Source: Anaerolineales bacterium
Lineage (GTDB): Bacteria > Chloroflexota > Anaerolineae > Anaerolineales > Villigracilaceae
Direction: 5' to 3'
Assembly: GCA_025056175.1 (NCBI GenBank)
Contig: JANWWK010000064.1
Location: 92,732-156,731 of the forward strand
DNA: 64,000 nt
In this document: in pieces, positions 25,003 through 33,929 of the stretch
Layout: each line of letters starts with the position of its first letter
Numbering within the stretch: position 1 is the first letter of the stretch
Position numbers and translations under genes: made by a program
The notes under the pieces: generated by a model
What the model was told of the DNA's origin: nothing
Databases searched by the model: none
The model's input: only the letters and a program-made list of their open reading frames with translations

Positions 25003-25037
25003 GCCTGAAGGCGGGAGCATAAACCCCACCTTCAGGC
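25003..25037. terminator. Hairpin between convergent asd and xdh
   Basis: A 9-bp stem (25003-25011 with 25029-25037) and a 17-base loop lie in the 67-base gap between two convergent genes. There is no strong T run on either side, so it may work in both directions or only shield mRNA ends. Confidence 0.5.
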
Positions 25038-25054
25038 GGCGCAGCTGCAAACAT

Positions 25055-27925
25055 TTATAGTTCGAGCGCAACGGCTCTCTTTTGCAGCTCCCAGAGCAGT
25101 TTTTCCTGGTCTACCGGCAGAGAGTCAAAGCGCACGCCAACGGCGTTGTAGATGGCATTGGTGATGGCCGGCGGGGTGGGAATCAGGACAATTTCTCCCA
25201 CGCCTTTTGCGCCGTAGGGGCCGGTCGAAACCGGGTCTTCAACCACAATCGGGATGATTTCCGGCGTGTGGACGATGGATGGCACACGGTAACGCGCCAT
25301 GCGGTCGGTCACGACATAACCGTTTTCGGTGATGAAGTTTTCGAGCAGGGCATGCCCCACTCCCATCACCACGCCGCCTTCGATTTGCCCGCGCAAACCC
25401 AGTGGGTTGAGAGCATGGCCGACGTCGTTTGCAGCAATCACCCGCAAGACCCTCACCTCCCCGGTCAGGGTATTCACTTCGACTTCGGCGGCCTGCGCCG
25501 CAAACGAGAACGCCACGTGCATATCACCCGGTGTGCCAAGCGGAGTGGTGGCTGGAGCGTGATAGTCGTACAGGACGCGCGGCTCTTTTCCGGCGGCTTT
25601 CATCTCCCGGTACACTTCTTGCATGGTAAGCGCATGCCCGTTGACATGCACACACCCTTTCTCAAAGCGAATGGCTTCAGGCGGCTGGTCGTATTTTTCG
25701 GCCAGCGTGGCAGTGATTGCTTCGCGCAGGGTGCGCGCAGCCAGACGCGAGGCATTGCCGGTCACGTAGGTCTGACGCGAGGCGGTGGTGGGGCCGCCGT
25801 TGGGGGTCAGGTCGGTATCCATCACCCGCACGCGCACCTGTTCGGGCGGTAGGGAGAGCTCTTCGGCTACGACCAGGCGCATCACCGTCACCAAACCCTG
25901 CCCCAGTTCGGCAGAAGAAGAGCGCACCTCGAACAACCCGTCGGCGTAGAGTTCCACTTCCGCCCCGGCACAATCATCAGCGCCGCCGCCCAGCCCGGTG
26001 TTTTTGAAGCCCACCGCAAAGCCCCACGCGCGTATCAAATGGGGGGACTCTGGCACACGCCGCGCTTTGAACAACGCCTGGCGCAACAAACCAGATACCT
26101 GAACCATGCGCTCTGAAACCTTGTCAATACATTCCATCAGCCCCACGCTCTCGCGCAAGACCTGCCCGGTGCTGGTTTCGGTATCAGGGCGCAGGGCGTT
26201 TTTGCGGCGCAATTCAATCGGGTCTAACCCCAGCCGTTCGGCCAGCATGTCCATCGCGCTTTCGATGGCAAACGCCGATTGCAAAACCCCAAACCCGCGA
26301 AACGCGCCTGCCGGAGGGTTATTGGTGTACATGGCATAACAATCGGCGTGAACGTGCGGAATGACATACGGTCCAGCCGAATGTGTGGTGGCACGGGTCA
26401 GCACTTTTTCGCCAAGCGAAGCATACGCGCCCGTATCACCATACAGTTCCGTCCTGACAGCGGTCAGCGTTCCGTCTTTCTTTGCGCCAATTTTGACGGT
26501 GATTTGTGTGGCGTGGCGTTTGGGATGCACCAGCAAACTTTCGCGGCGGTCAAACAGAAGTTTGACCGGCCTGCCGGTGGCATTTGCCAGCAACGCAGCA
26601 TGAATTTGCCCGGCGATGTCTTCTTTGCCGCCAAAGCCGCCGCCCATCAATTGCCCCACCACGCGAACGCGGCTCTCCTCCCAGCCCAGCGCGCGCGCTA
26701 CCTGGCTCCTATCCTGATACGGTATCTGGGAGCCGACGTAAATTAACATCCGCTCGCCCTCTGGCACGGCGATACTGCATTCCGGTTCGATGAACAAATG
26801 GTCGTGCGCGGGGGTGTGAAAGGTGTGTTCCAGAATCACATCCGCTTCGCGGAAGCCAGTTTCGGGGTCGCCCTTGCGAACTTTGATGTGCTTGAGTAGA
26901 TTGCCTTTGGGGTGCAACTGCGGCACATCGGCCTGGCGCGCCTGAACAGGGTTACTGATGACCGGTTGCAGGTCGAACTCGACTTCAATGGCCTCCACAG
27001 CCGCACGCGCCTGTTCCTGGCTCTCAGCAGCCACAATCGCAATGGCATCGCCCACGTAACGCACGCGCTCACCAACTCCCACCATCACAGGCCAATCACG
27101 CGTCACCAGGCCGTGCAAATTCTCCCCGGGGATGTCTTCTGCTGTCAGGACGGCGGCTACACCGGGCATCTGACGGGCGCGGCTGACCTCGATGCGGCGC
27201 ACAAAGGCGTGCGGCACGCCCGCACGCCGCACGGCAGCATACAGCATGTTCTCAAAGACCAGGTCATCGGTGTAAATGGCCTGACCCGTCACCTTTTCAA
27301 CCCCATCAGGACGCAGATGCAGATGTCCAACCACCTGTCCCTGCTGCGCTGAAGGAGAAACATCTGGCCCGGCGACGGGTTCTCCGGTACGCAAGGCATG
27401 AGCCGCCGCTAAAATCGCCTTCTCGATGGTGGGATAGCCCGCACACCGGCAGATGGTATCTTTGAGCGCATGACGAATTTCGGCAGAGGTTGGGTCAGGA
27501 TTTCTGGAAAGCAGGCCGTAAGCGGTCATAATCTGTCCGGGGATGCAGAACCCGCACTGCACCGCTCCATGTTTAATGAAGGCTTCCTGTAACGGATGGA
27601 GTGCCGCGCTCAACCCTTCTCCCTGCGGAAGCGAGGCGTCTTGTTCCCGCCCCTCCAGGCGGGAAAAACGCGTAGCAAGGGAAGCCAGCCCTTCAATCGT
27701 CAACACCGTCTTGCCATCGGCGCGCTCGGCAGGGGTAGAACAGGAAAGAACCGGTTCGCCATCCAGGATGACCGTGCAGGCACCGCACTCGGCCTCGTTA
27801 CAGCCAATTTTCGTACCGGTCAGACGCAAGCGTTTACGAAGCAAATCTGCCAGCGTTTCGCCGGGAATTGAGGCCAGCGTGTGGATGGTCCCATTGACGG
27901 TTAGGGTCAGGTGTGTTTTTCGCAT
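25055..27925 (-). CDS. Molybdenum hydroxylase, fused FeS and Mo subunits
   Basis: A 956-residue xanthine dehydrogenase/aldehyde oxidase family protein. Residues 1-165 form the 2Fe-2S unit: GCNEAECGACTVILDG (C42, C47, C50, C62) and then CGFCIPGQ and CRCAGYPT. The molybdopterin subunit follows from about 190 (GQAIYTDDL), with QLMGGGFGGKED, GAFRGFG and the C-terminal GAKGVGEIVL that supplies the catalytic Glu. Normally these are separate chains. It oxidises a purine, aldehyde or N-heterocycle; the substrate is not evident. The FAD subunit is encoded just upstream. Start 27925 follows family similarity; ATGs at 27967 and nearby are possible. Confidence 0.9.
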   Translation of the reverse strand: MRKTHLTLTVNGTIHTLASIPGETLADLLRKRLRLTGTKIGCNEAECGACTVILDGEPVLSCSTPAERADGKTVLTIEGLASLATRFSRLEGREQDASLPQGEGLSAALHPLQEAFIKHGAVQCGFCIPGQIMTAYGLLSRNPDPTSAEIRHALKDTICRCAGYPTIEKAILAAAHALRTGEPVAGPDVSPSAQQGQVVGHLHLRPDGVEKVTGQAIYTDDLVFENMLYAAVRRAGVPHAFVRRIEVSRARQMPGVAAVLTAEDIPGENLHGLVTRDWPVMVGVGERVRYVGDAIAIVAAESQEQARAAVEAIEVEFDLQPVISNPVQARQADVPQLHPKGNLLKHIKVRKGDPETGFREADVILEHTFHTPAHDHLFIEPECSIAVPEGERMLIYVGSQIPYQDRSQVARALGWEESRVRVVGQLMGGGFGGKEDIAGQIHAALLANATGRPVKLLFDRRESLLVHPKRHATQITVKIGAKKDGTLTAVRTELYGDTGAYASLGEKVLTRATTHSAGPYVIPHVHADCYAMYTNNPPAGAFRGFGVLQSAFAIESAMDMLAERLGLDPIELRRKNALRPDTETSTGQVLRESVGLMECIDKVSERMVQVSGLLRQALFKARRVPESPHLIRAWGFAVGFKNTGLGGGADDCAGAEVELYADGLFEVRSSSAELGQGLVTVMRLVVAEELSLPPEQVRVRVMDTDLTPNGGPTTASRQTYVTGNASRLAARTLREAITATLAEKYDQPPEAIRFEKGCVHVNGHALTMQEVYREMKAAGKEPRVLYDYHAPATTPLGTPGDMHVAFSFAAQAAEVEVNTLTGEVRVLRVIAANDVGHALNPLGLRGQIEGGVVMGVGHALLENFITENGYVVTDRMARYRVPSIVHTPEIIPIVVEDPVSTGPYGAKGVGEIVLIPTPPAITNAIYNAVGVRFDSLPVDQEKLLWELQKRAVALEL

Positions 27926-28008
27926 GGAATTCTCGTGCTGATTGGAGGTCTGATATTCAGTGACCATAGTTTTACCCTGCATTCGTCGAGCCAGACACTG
28001 CTTGTTGA

Positions 28009-28902
28009 TTACTGTTGATTGCTCCCTGGATACTGTCCCGCTCGCTGCCAGGCTGTGGTCAGGGCATTTTTGAGCAGAACAACCGCCAGCGCGCGGCGAT
28101 ATTCAGCAGTCGCGCGCGCCGGAGAGGTGCGAAAGCGCGCTTCGGCCAGGAGGGTTTCCTGGGCACCTGCAATCGTCTCAGCAGTGAAGGGCTTACCGGT
28201 GAGATAGGCGCTTGTCTGTACAGCGCGGAACGGCGTGGGGCCAGCCGGGCCAACGGCTACCCGCGCAGCGCGAATGGTCTCCTCCTGCCGTTCCAGCCAG
28301 ACAGCCAGGTTCAAAATTGGCAGAGCAATGCCCTGCGCTCGCATCACGCGCACGAAGGCAGAACCCTGTCCCGGTGCCCGGAGCGGAAGATAAAAGCCCA
28401 CAATGATTTCTGTCGGCGCGAGCGTAGATTGGCCCGGCCCGCGAAACAGGGCTGGCAAAGAGACCCGGCGGCGGCCTTCGGGGGAGGCAATTTCGGCTTC
28501 GGCTTCCAGCGCCAGCAGGCCAATCGTCCCATCGGCGGCGGGCAAAGCGTGCGCCACGTTGCCGCCCAGCGTGGCCATGTTGCGTACTTGCGGCCCGCCA
28601 ATCAGTCCACAGGCCTCGACAAGCGAAGCGGCATGTTCACGCGCCAGCGGCGATTCGACAATGCGATTGTGCGGCACGCCCGCTCCAATGAACAACCATT
28701 CGCCGCGAATTTCCAATGCACGCAGTTCGGGAATGCCAGTCAAATCCACCAGCGTATGCACCGGTGGATGATTGCCTTGCTGCAAATCGAGCATCAAATC
28801 GGTGCCGCCCGCAATCGGGATAGCGGGAGAAGCAGCGGCAGATAACGCCTGAACAGCCTGTTCTACGGTTTGGGGATGGAGATATTCTTTCCAGAGGCTC
28901 AT
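28009..28902 (-). CDS. FAD subunit of molybdenum hydroxylase
   Basis: A 297-residue CoxM/XdhB-type flavoprotein. The FAD site shows AIPIAGGTDLMLDL and the second motif GGPQVRNMATLGGNVAHALP; the C-terminal CO-dehydrogenase flavoprotein domain contains RVAVGPAGPTPFRA. It passes electrons from the 2Fe-2S clusters to NAD or another acceptor. The ATG at 28902 has AAGGAG 9 bases upstream; the frame is open to 29154, but that part is leader RNA. The fused FeS/Mo gene follows 83 bases downstream. Confidence 0.92.
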   Translation of the reverse strand: MSLWKEYLHPQTVEQAVQALSAAASPAIPIAGGTDLMLDLQQGNHPPVHTLVDLTGIPELRALEIRGEWLFIGAGVPHNRIVESPLAREHAASLVEACGLIGGPQVRNMATLGGNVAHALPAADGTIGLLALEAEAEIASPEGRRRVSLPALFRGPGQSTLAPTEIIVGFYLPLRAPGQGSAFVRVMRAQGIALPILNLAVWLERQEETIRAARVAVGPAGPTPFRAVQTSAYLTGKPFTAETIAGAQETLLAEARFRTSPARATAEYRRALAVVLLKNALTTAWQRAGQYPGSNQQ

Positions 28903-29020
28903 AGGGTCGGCTCCTTGTCTCCCTTGGGCGCTGCCTCCACACACGAACGTGCGCAAAAACAGGTCAGAGGAAGACCAAAGAAGGGGGGTCAGCGGCACTT
29001 TTCGAGAGACTTGCTCACGC

Positions 29021-29038
29021 CGCCGGGCCGCCCCGGCG
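29021..29038 (-). promoter_or_regulatory. GC hairpin in leader of molybdenum hydroxylase operon
   Basis: A perfect 7-bp stem (CGCCGGG 29021-29027 with CCCGGCG 29032-29038), 4-base loop, in a leader of about 225 bases. No known riboswitch (Moco, guanine) was recognised. Confidence 0.4.
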
Positions 29039-29133
29039 ACCGCCGAACCCATGTTGTAACTGGATAGATTGTTAAGATTTCGGTCAAACGCTGGCCGTAA
29101 ACACATTTCAGACACAGCGCACCGATTACACCC

Positions 29134-29162
29134 ATTGTACAGAACGAACGTCACGGATTCAA
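29134..29162 (-). promoter_or_regulatory. Promoter of molybdenum hydroxylase operon
   Basis: On the minus strand TTGAAT (29157-29162), 17-base spacer, TACAAT (29134-29139). Transcription would start near 29127, giving an unusually long leader before the FAD gene. Confidence 0.6.
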
Positions 29163-29172
29163 GTTGCGAATG

Positions 29173-31290
29173 TCACCTCTGCGGGTTAGATTGCAACACC
29201 CGCTGGAAGGCCCGCAACAATTCGCCGCGTTGTTCGTAACCGCTTTCCCCCAGTTCGGAAATGCCAAGATAAATCTGTTGCCGGCAACGATGCAACAAAC
29301 CGCAAACCAGCCGCGCCAGGCTCTCACGCCCGGCCTGAACTTCATCGGCATCCGTCCACACCCGTCCCGGCGGCCAATGACGCGATAGCACGTAGGGGTG
29401 CGTAAGCGGTTGGGCAAGCCGTTCGTACCAGCCGCTCGAACCGGCGTCCAGCCAGATTTGCACACTGACCGGACGATTCATCATCAAATAAGTGTACGCA
29501 GGTGACACCAGCACCGATTCGTCCCATGCGCTGCTCCAGCCTTGCAGATATTGCGCCGCCAGCACCCCCTCTTCGAGCAAGAGCAGATATTCGCGGCCCA
29601 GGTCAGGCCAGGAGATGACGTTCTGAAGCGCCTGGCGGAATTTCCGCACCGATTCGACCAGGCTGGAAGCCACCCGCACAGCGTCCAACTCCCGATGAAA
29701 GCGGAAACCGGGCTGCGAGAGCACTTCTCCAAACAATTTGCGCAGAAAGTGGTCCAGCGGCAGGCGGTCTCCTTCGCGGTAGAACAAGAGCCAATCGCGC
29801 AAGCGGTCAAACCGTTCGCCCAGCACGTAGGTGATGCGTTCGCGCATGTTGGCCTGGATGGCCGAAAAAGGCGTGAAGGTGAAATCGCGCGTGCGGTAGG
29901 TAATTTGCGTCAGCAGCTGGGCGCGTACCAAATCCAGGTCTTCGATGGATTGCATCAGAGCGTAGGAAACATCATACAGTGGCGGGCGAAGGTTCCATTC
30001 TGGATGCGCCAAAACCGCCAGGGTGAGCAAAGCACGGCTGGCAGGTTCTTCGCGCAGCGAGCGCGAGGGGCGGTGCGAGCGGGTAGGAATGCCCAGCGCA
30101 TCCAGCCGCTGCATCAACGCGAAGCGCAATGAATCGGACAAGTAGGGAGCAACAATGACTATCTCGGAGGCCGGCAGGCCCTCATCGAGCAGGCGGCGGG
30201 TTTCGGCAGCCACCTGGTCGAGCAGTTCCGGATAGAAGCGGGCCTGGAGTAGCGAGAAAGCAAACGGAAAATTGGAAGATGATATGGGCGCAGATTCATC
30301 TTCTGGAAGCAGAGGGAGAAGCCGTGCCTCCGTTCCTGGCAAAATAGCTGCTGCGAGAGCATTGTTCAGCCGTGCAACCGGTTTGCTGACCACCAGCGAT
30401 TCGTCCCACACGATGCGTTGTTCGCACAAATCGGCCAGAGCGCGGGCGGTGTCAGTATCGGCGCCCAAAAAACTGCGGTAGCCTCCGCCCTCGTCATAGA
30501 CCAGTAAGGCCGAGTCGAAATCCGGCAACCATTCACGCACCAGGTCATGGGCGCGGGGAGCATCTTCCTCCACGTTGTCATAAATCAGATGACGATAGGA
30601 GCGGGTCAGATAAGCGCGCACAAGCGGGTTGGGCCACAAAAAATGAAGGAACACTTCCAGTTGAAGGGAAAAATCCAGCAGGTTGTGTTCCAGACAGTAC
30701 GCACGAAAGCGGTTGGCGCAATCCTGCGCATCGGCATAGACGCGGCGCTGAGCGGGTTCCCCCAGCCAGGCCGAATCGAGCCGTGCGCCGATTTCGGTGT
30801 GCGGAAAGCCAATCAGGGCTGCTTTGTTCAGGTTATCCAGAATCTGGGAATACAGGCGGTTGCGGTCCATGGTGAGCGACTCGAAGTACCCCTGCGCCAG
30901 CAAAGGGCGGACGAGATGCGCCATGAAATATTGCGCTGTTTCGAGCGTGAGGAAAGTGGGAGGAAGGTCAGGATGATGAAAGCCCGCCGGTTCTGCCGCG
31001 AGCGGCCAGAACAGTTCCACCATGCGGCGCGCCAGGCCACCGAGGGTGGCAGAGGTCACTTCGCCGCCCGCGCCGCGTTCGGGGCTGGAGAGCAGGTCGA
31101 GATATGGCTCTTGCAGGGTGCGCTGTGGCGTGAGCAAGAGGATGCTTTCCCCCGGAATTCCGTTTTCGAGCAAAGCACGCAGACGTTCGCGGGCTGCTGT
31201 TGTTTTGCCACTTCCTGCCGGACCAGAGAGGAACAATTTGGCGTTGAGGGGAGAGTGGACGATAGCGCGTTGAGCAGATGTGAGGGACAT
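29173..31290 (-). CDS. UvrD/AddB-like P-loop protein, degenerate helicase
   Basis: A 705-residue relative of superfamily-1 helicases. Walker A is intact (LFLSGPAGSGKTTAARERL, near residues 19-37). The place of motif II (DEFQD in UvrD) reads LIYDNVEEDAPRA, and the place of motif III (GDxxQSIYxFRGA) reads YDEGGGYRSFLGA, so key catalytic residues are changed. I see no KGLE motif V. It may bind and not unwind, or use ATP differently; a role in recombination resembling AddB is possible. It is a single gene, downstream of the SET gene on the same strand, and upstream of the molybdenum hydroxylase operon. Confidence 0.7.
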   Translation of the reverse strand: MSLTSAQRAIVHSPLNAKLFLSGPAGSGKTTAARERLRALLENGIPGESILLLTPQRTLQEPYLDLLSSPERGAGGEVTSATLGGLARRMVELFWPLAAEPAGFHHPDLPPTFLTLETAQYFMAHLVRPLLAQGYFESLTMDRNRLYSQILDNLNKAALIGFPHTEIGARLDSAWLGEPAQRRVYADAQDCANRFRAYCLEHNLLDFSLQLEVFLHFLWPNPLVRAYLTRSYRHLIYDNVEEDAPRAHDLVREWLPDFDSALLVYDEGGGYRSFLGADTDTARALADLCEQRIVWDESLVVSKPVARLNNALAAAILPGTEARLLPLLPEDESAPISSSNFPFAFSLLQARFYPELLDQVAAETRRLLDEGLPASEIVIVAPYLSDSLRFALMQRLDALGIPTRSHRPSRSLREEPASRALLTLAVLAHPEWNLRPPLYDVSYALMQSIEDLDLVRAQLLTQITYRTRDFTFTPFSAIQANMRERITYVLGERFDRLRDWLLFYREGDRLPLDHFLRKLFGEVLSQPGFRFHRELDAVRVASSLVESVRKFRQALQNVISWPDLGREYLLLLEEGVLAAQYLQGWSSAWDESVLVSPAYTYLMMNRPVSVQIWLDAGSSGWYERLAQPLTHPYVLSRHWPPGRVWTDADEVQAGRESLARLVCGLLHRCRQQIYLGISELGESGYEQRGELLRAFQRVLQSNPQR

Positions 31291-31345
31291 GGCACAGAAT
31301 CTGGTGAATGGGTCATCTACCTGCTCATTTTACACCACTCACCGC

Positions 31346-31855
31346 TCACTGTTCACGCAAGCCCTGTATCCGCCTTTGCAAATAGGCCGAAAAATAGCCA
31401 TTGTACCGCTCCCACAATTCCGGGCGTTTCCAGTCGTCGCCCGTCACCCGTCCACGGCAAAGCGGCGAGCCACACGCACAGAGAAACTCGTCGAAAGCGC
31501 TGCTATCAGACATGGCGTAATCGAAGGTGATTTCCTCCCCCGGTGCAATCGGACGCATGGCAACCAGCGAGACCTGTCCGCGAATGCCGGCGTTAGGGTC
31601 ACAGGAATGGTTGATGTAATCGGCAGGTTCTTCTTCGGGGCCGAAGGGAGCCAGGTAAATCTCGTCCTCTACTTGAATCGTGTGGCTGCGTTCCAGCGGA
31701 GAAAGTCGTTCGAGCTCCTGAAAGGTGACGGCGCGGCCCGTCCAAACGCAAATCAATTCGTCTTTTGCCAGGGCTTCGCGCGCAAAGACAGCAAAACCGC
31801 CCTTTTCGGGGGCGGCGCGGATTTCGAGTTTAGGGGAAAGGTAGGAGGTAGGCAT
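31346..31855 (-). CDS. SET-domain protein
   Basis: A 169-residue protein that is nearly all SET domain. Seen: KGGFAVFAREALAKDELI at the N-terminus, the SAM pseudoknot motifs YINHSCDPN and GEEITFDYAM, and a post-SET-like CACGSPLCRG with three Cys for a zinc site. SET enzymes methylate lysines; bacterial members may act on ribosomal or DNA-binding proteins, so the target is unknown. No SD: TATAAT on the minus strand ends 6 bases before the ATG, so the mRNA is probably leaderless. The promoter lies inside the end of the upstream peptidase gene. Confidence 0.88.
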   Translation of the reverse strand: MPTSYLSPKLEIRAAPEKGGFAVFAREALAKDELICVWTGRAVTFQELERLSPLERSHTIQVEDEIYLAPFGPEEEPADYINHSCDPNAGIRGQVSLVAMRPIAPGEEITFDYAMSDSSAFDEFLCACGSPLCRGRVTGDDWKRPELWERYNGYFSAYLQRRIQGLREQ

Positions 31856-31861
31856 AGCCCG

Positions 31862-31888
31862 ATTATATCAAGCCTGCTGTAACGTCAA
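31862..31888 (-). promoter_or_regulatory. Promoter of SET gene, leaderless
   Basis: TTGACG (31883-31888), a short 15-base spacer and TATAAT (31862-31867) on the minus strand, 6 bases before the ATG. It overlaps the last codons of the upstream gene. Confidence 0.55.
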
Positions 31889-32557
31889 AAATCGTCCGTT
31901 CTTTTTCAACCAGTCACGGTGAGTTTTGTAATCGGGCATCATCCTGGCGACTTCGGCCCAAAAGGCTGCCGAATGGTTCGGATGGCGCAGGTGCGCCAAT
32001 TCGTGAACCACCACATAATCCACCACTTCCAGCGGAGCCATGACCAGCCGCCATGTGAAGCTGAGCGTACCGTGCGAACTGCACGACCCCCACCGCGTCT
32101 GCGCCGAAGAAATGCGAAGTTTCTGATATGTCAGGCCAAAAGTTTGGGCATAAAAGCGCGTTCGTTCGGTCAGGATTTTGCGCGCCATCGCTCTGTACCA
32201 CCGCTCGAACAGAGCAGCAGCCTGTGGCAGATTTTCAGAGTTCAAAACAAAACCTTCTGAAAACCATAACCCGGTCTTCGGGCCGCCTGCCAGGCGCAAG
32301 GGATATTCCCGCCCCAGTACCGGAAAGGTCTCCCCCTCGGCAAAACGGCGTTTCCGGTGCGCCACCTGTTGCTGAATCTCTTGTGCTTCGGCTTTCCTGG
32401 CCGCAATCCACCCGGCTTTGGATTGAACAAAGGCCAGGATTTTCTCGCGGGAAAGCCGCAGCGGGGCGCGCACGATAACTTTGCCATCGGGTCGCACGAG
32501 AATGGCAACGGTTTTGCGCCTGGAACGGATAACCTGGTCAACAAGGGGAAGATTCAT
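31868..32557 (-). CDS. YgjP-like (DUF45/M48-related) metallopeptidase
   Basis: A 229-residue protein of the SprT/WLM-like YgjP family. The zinc site HELAHLRHPNHSAAFW is near residues 180-195, with the third ligand in the NHSAAFW region; the preceding RWGSCSSHGTLSFTWRL stretch is a family hallmark. Members are cytosolic, often found by type I restriction genes or repair proteins; the substrate is not known. It is separated by 20 bases from mogA upstream, and has a weak SD, so is probably co-transcribed with it. Confidence 0.88.
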   Translation of the reverse strand: MNLPLVDQVIRSRRKTVAILVRPDGKVIVRAPLRLSREKILAFVQSKAGWIAARKAEAQEIQQQVAHRKRRFAEGETFPVLGREYPLRLAGGPKTGLWFSEGFVLNSENLPQAAALFERWYRAMARKILTERTRFYAQTFGLTYQKLRISSAQTRWGSCSSHGTLSFTWRLVMAPLEVVDYVVVHELAHLRHPNHSAAFWAEVARMMPDYKTHRDWLKKNGRFLTLQQA

Positions 32558-32577
32558 GGAGAAGAGCGCGCGGCGGG

Positions 32578-33072
32578 TTATTTCATGTGTTTCTGCTCAG
32601 AATCTGGCGCTTCGCGCAAGAGTTCGACCGCATGGGGCAGGGCCGGGGCAATGACCAGCAGGTTTTCCACCGCCCCTTTGGGACTGCCTGGCAGGTTGAC
32701 GATGAGAGTGCGTTTGCGAATGCCGCTGACCGCCCGCGAGAGCATGGCGTGGGAATGGATGTTCAGGCTGGCGGCGCGCATGGCTTCGTCCAGGCCGGGC
32801 GTCAGGCGTTCAACGACTTGCCGGGTGGCTTCGGGGGTCACATCACGGGGGGCAAAGCCAGTGCCACCGGTGGTGAGAATCACATCAAAATGCGCCGAAT
32901 CGGCCCATTCGGCCAGTTTTTGGGCAATCACTTCACGCTCATCGGGCAGAATGGCTGTTTCCAACACCTGCCAGCCTTGCGTGCGCACGGCTTCGGCCAG
33001 CGCCGGGCCTGAAAGGTCGGGACGCTCACCGCGCCAGGAACGGTCAGAAATGGTGAGAATGCCAAAGCGCAT
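32578..33072 (-). CDS. mog: MogA/MoaB molybdopterin adenylyltransferase
   Basis: A 164-residue protein that adenylates molybdopterin before molybdenum insertion (MogA) or a close relative (MoaB). Seen: MRFGILTISDRSWRGER, DVILTTGGTGFAPRDVTPEA (the substrate loop) and VNLPGSPKGAVENL. The ATG at 33072 lies 4 bases after the stop of the GNAT gene. It would serve the molybdenum hydroxylase encoded 4 kb downstream. Confidence 0.9.
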   Translation of the reverse strand: MRFGILTISDRSWRGERPDLSGPALAEAVRTQGWQVLETAILPDEREVIAQKLAEWADSAHFDVILTTGGTGFAPRDVTPEATRQVVERLTPGLDEAMRAASLNIHSHAMLSRAVSGIRKRTLIVNLPGSPKGAVENLLVIAPALPHAVELLREAPDSEQKHMK

Positions 33073-33076
33073 CGAG

Positions 33077-33505
33077 TCACCCAAAATTTTTACCAAACAG
33101 GCGCACGCTGGTCATTTCGCTCCAGCCGCGCTTTTCGTACATCTCGGCTGCGCTGTTTCCGCGCTTGACGAGCAAGTAAGCGCGGCGGCAGCCTTTGGCC
33201 TTCAGTCGGGCTTCGATTTCGTCCATCAGGCGCGTGCCGATTCCGCGTCCACGAAATTCTGCATCTACAGCCAGGTGATAAATCAGGCCGCGCCGGCCAT
33301 CAAAGCCGCCAATCACTGTGCCGAGAATACGCCCATCGCTTTCGGCTACCAGAAACAAATCGGGGGCAAAGCGGGTTTTCTTTTCGATTTCTTCCGGCGT
33401 ATCCGATAGTCCAATCCCCAGGCCTTCTCCGGCGTTTTGCCAGAGCGCAAAGACGGCTTCGTAGTCGTGGGGAAAGCGAAATTCGCGCAGGATGATTTCG
33501 GTCAT
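33077..33505 (-). CDS. GNAT acetyltransferase
   Basis: A 142-residue single-domain GNAT with the acetyl-CoA loop RGRGIGTRLM within YHLAVDAEFRGRG and the C-terminal NSAAEMYEKRGW motif. It resembles RimI/YpeA-type N-acetyltransferases; the substrate is unknown. Its ATG overlaps the stop of the response regulator gene (ATGA), and mog follows after 4 bases, so the three are one transcript. Confidence 0.88.
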   Translation of the reverse strand: MTEIILREFRFPHDYEAVFALWQNAGEGLGIGLSDTPEEIEKKTRFAPDLFLVAESDGRILGTVIGGFDGRRGLIYHLAVDAEFRGRGIGTRLMDEIEARLKAKGCRRAYLLVKRGNSAAEMYEKRGWSEMTSVRLFGKNFG

Positions 33506-33867
33506 GCGGCGCGGCCGGCTAATCCGCTTTTGATAGCGTTGATGAGCGTATCAGGCATGTAGGGTTTGACCAGGAAATCATCAGCGCCGGCCGCGCGCGC
33601 TTCTTCGGCCAGGTTCATGCCCGACTGCATGATGACCAGCACCCGGTCCAGGCGCGGGTCGCTGCGAATCTGCCGCAGCAACTCAACACCGTGTCCCTGC
33701 GCCAGGTGAACATCGAGCAGGACAGCATCCGGTCGTTCCCGATAGATGAGCTCCAACAGGTTGGCCTCGCTGTCCAGGGAGACCGTCTCGAACCCTTCCA
33801 TCTTCAGCAACGTGCGAAGCAGGGAGAGCATCGTGGGGTCATCTTCGGCTAATAAAATTTTCGGCAT
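33502..33867 (-). CDS. Stand-alone response regulator receiver
   Basis: A 121-residue CheY-like receiver with no output domain. Acidic pocket D9/D10, phospho-acceptor D52 in AVLLDVHLAQGHG, S82 (switch) and K101 in FLVKPY. It must act by protein contact or as a phosphorelay node. No histidine kinase is adjacent. The ATG at 33867 has AAGGA upstream; the frame is open to 33924, but similarity starts here. It lies 63 bases downstream of lon. Confidence 0.92.
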   Translation of the reverse strand: MPKILLAEDDPTMLSLLRTLLKMEGFETVSLDSEANLLELIYRERPDAVLLDVHLAQGHGVELLRQIRSDPRLDRVLVIMQSGMNLAEEARAAGADDFLVKPYMPDTLINAIKSGLAGRAA

Positions 33868-33929
33868 GAGTGCATTCCTTGCGTCTTTAAACTTTACCTG
33901 GTCCACAGAACTGCCCACATGCAAAGTGT

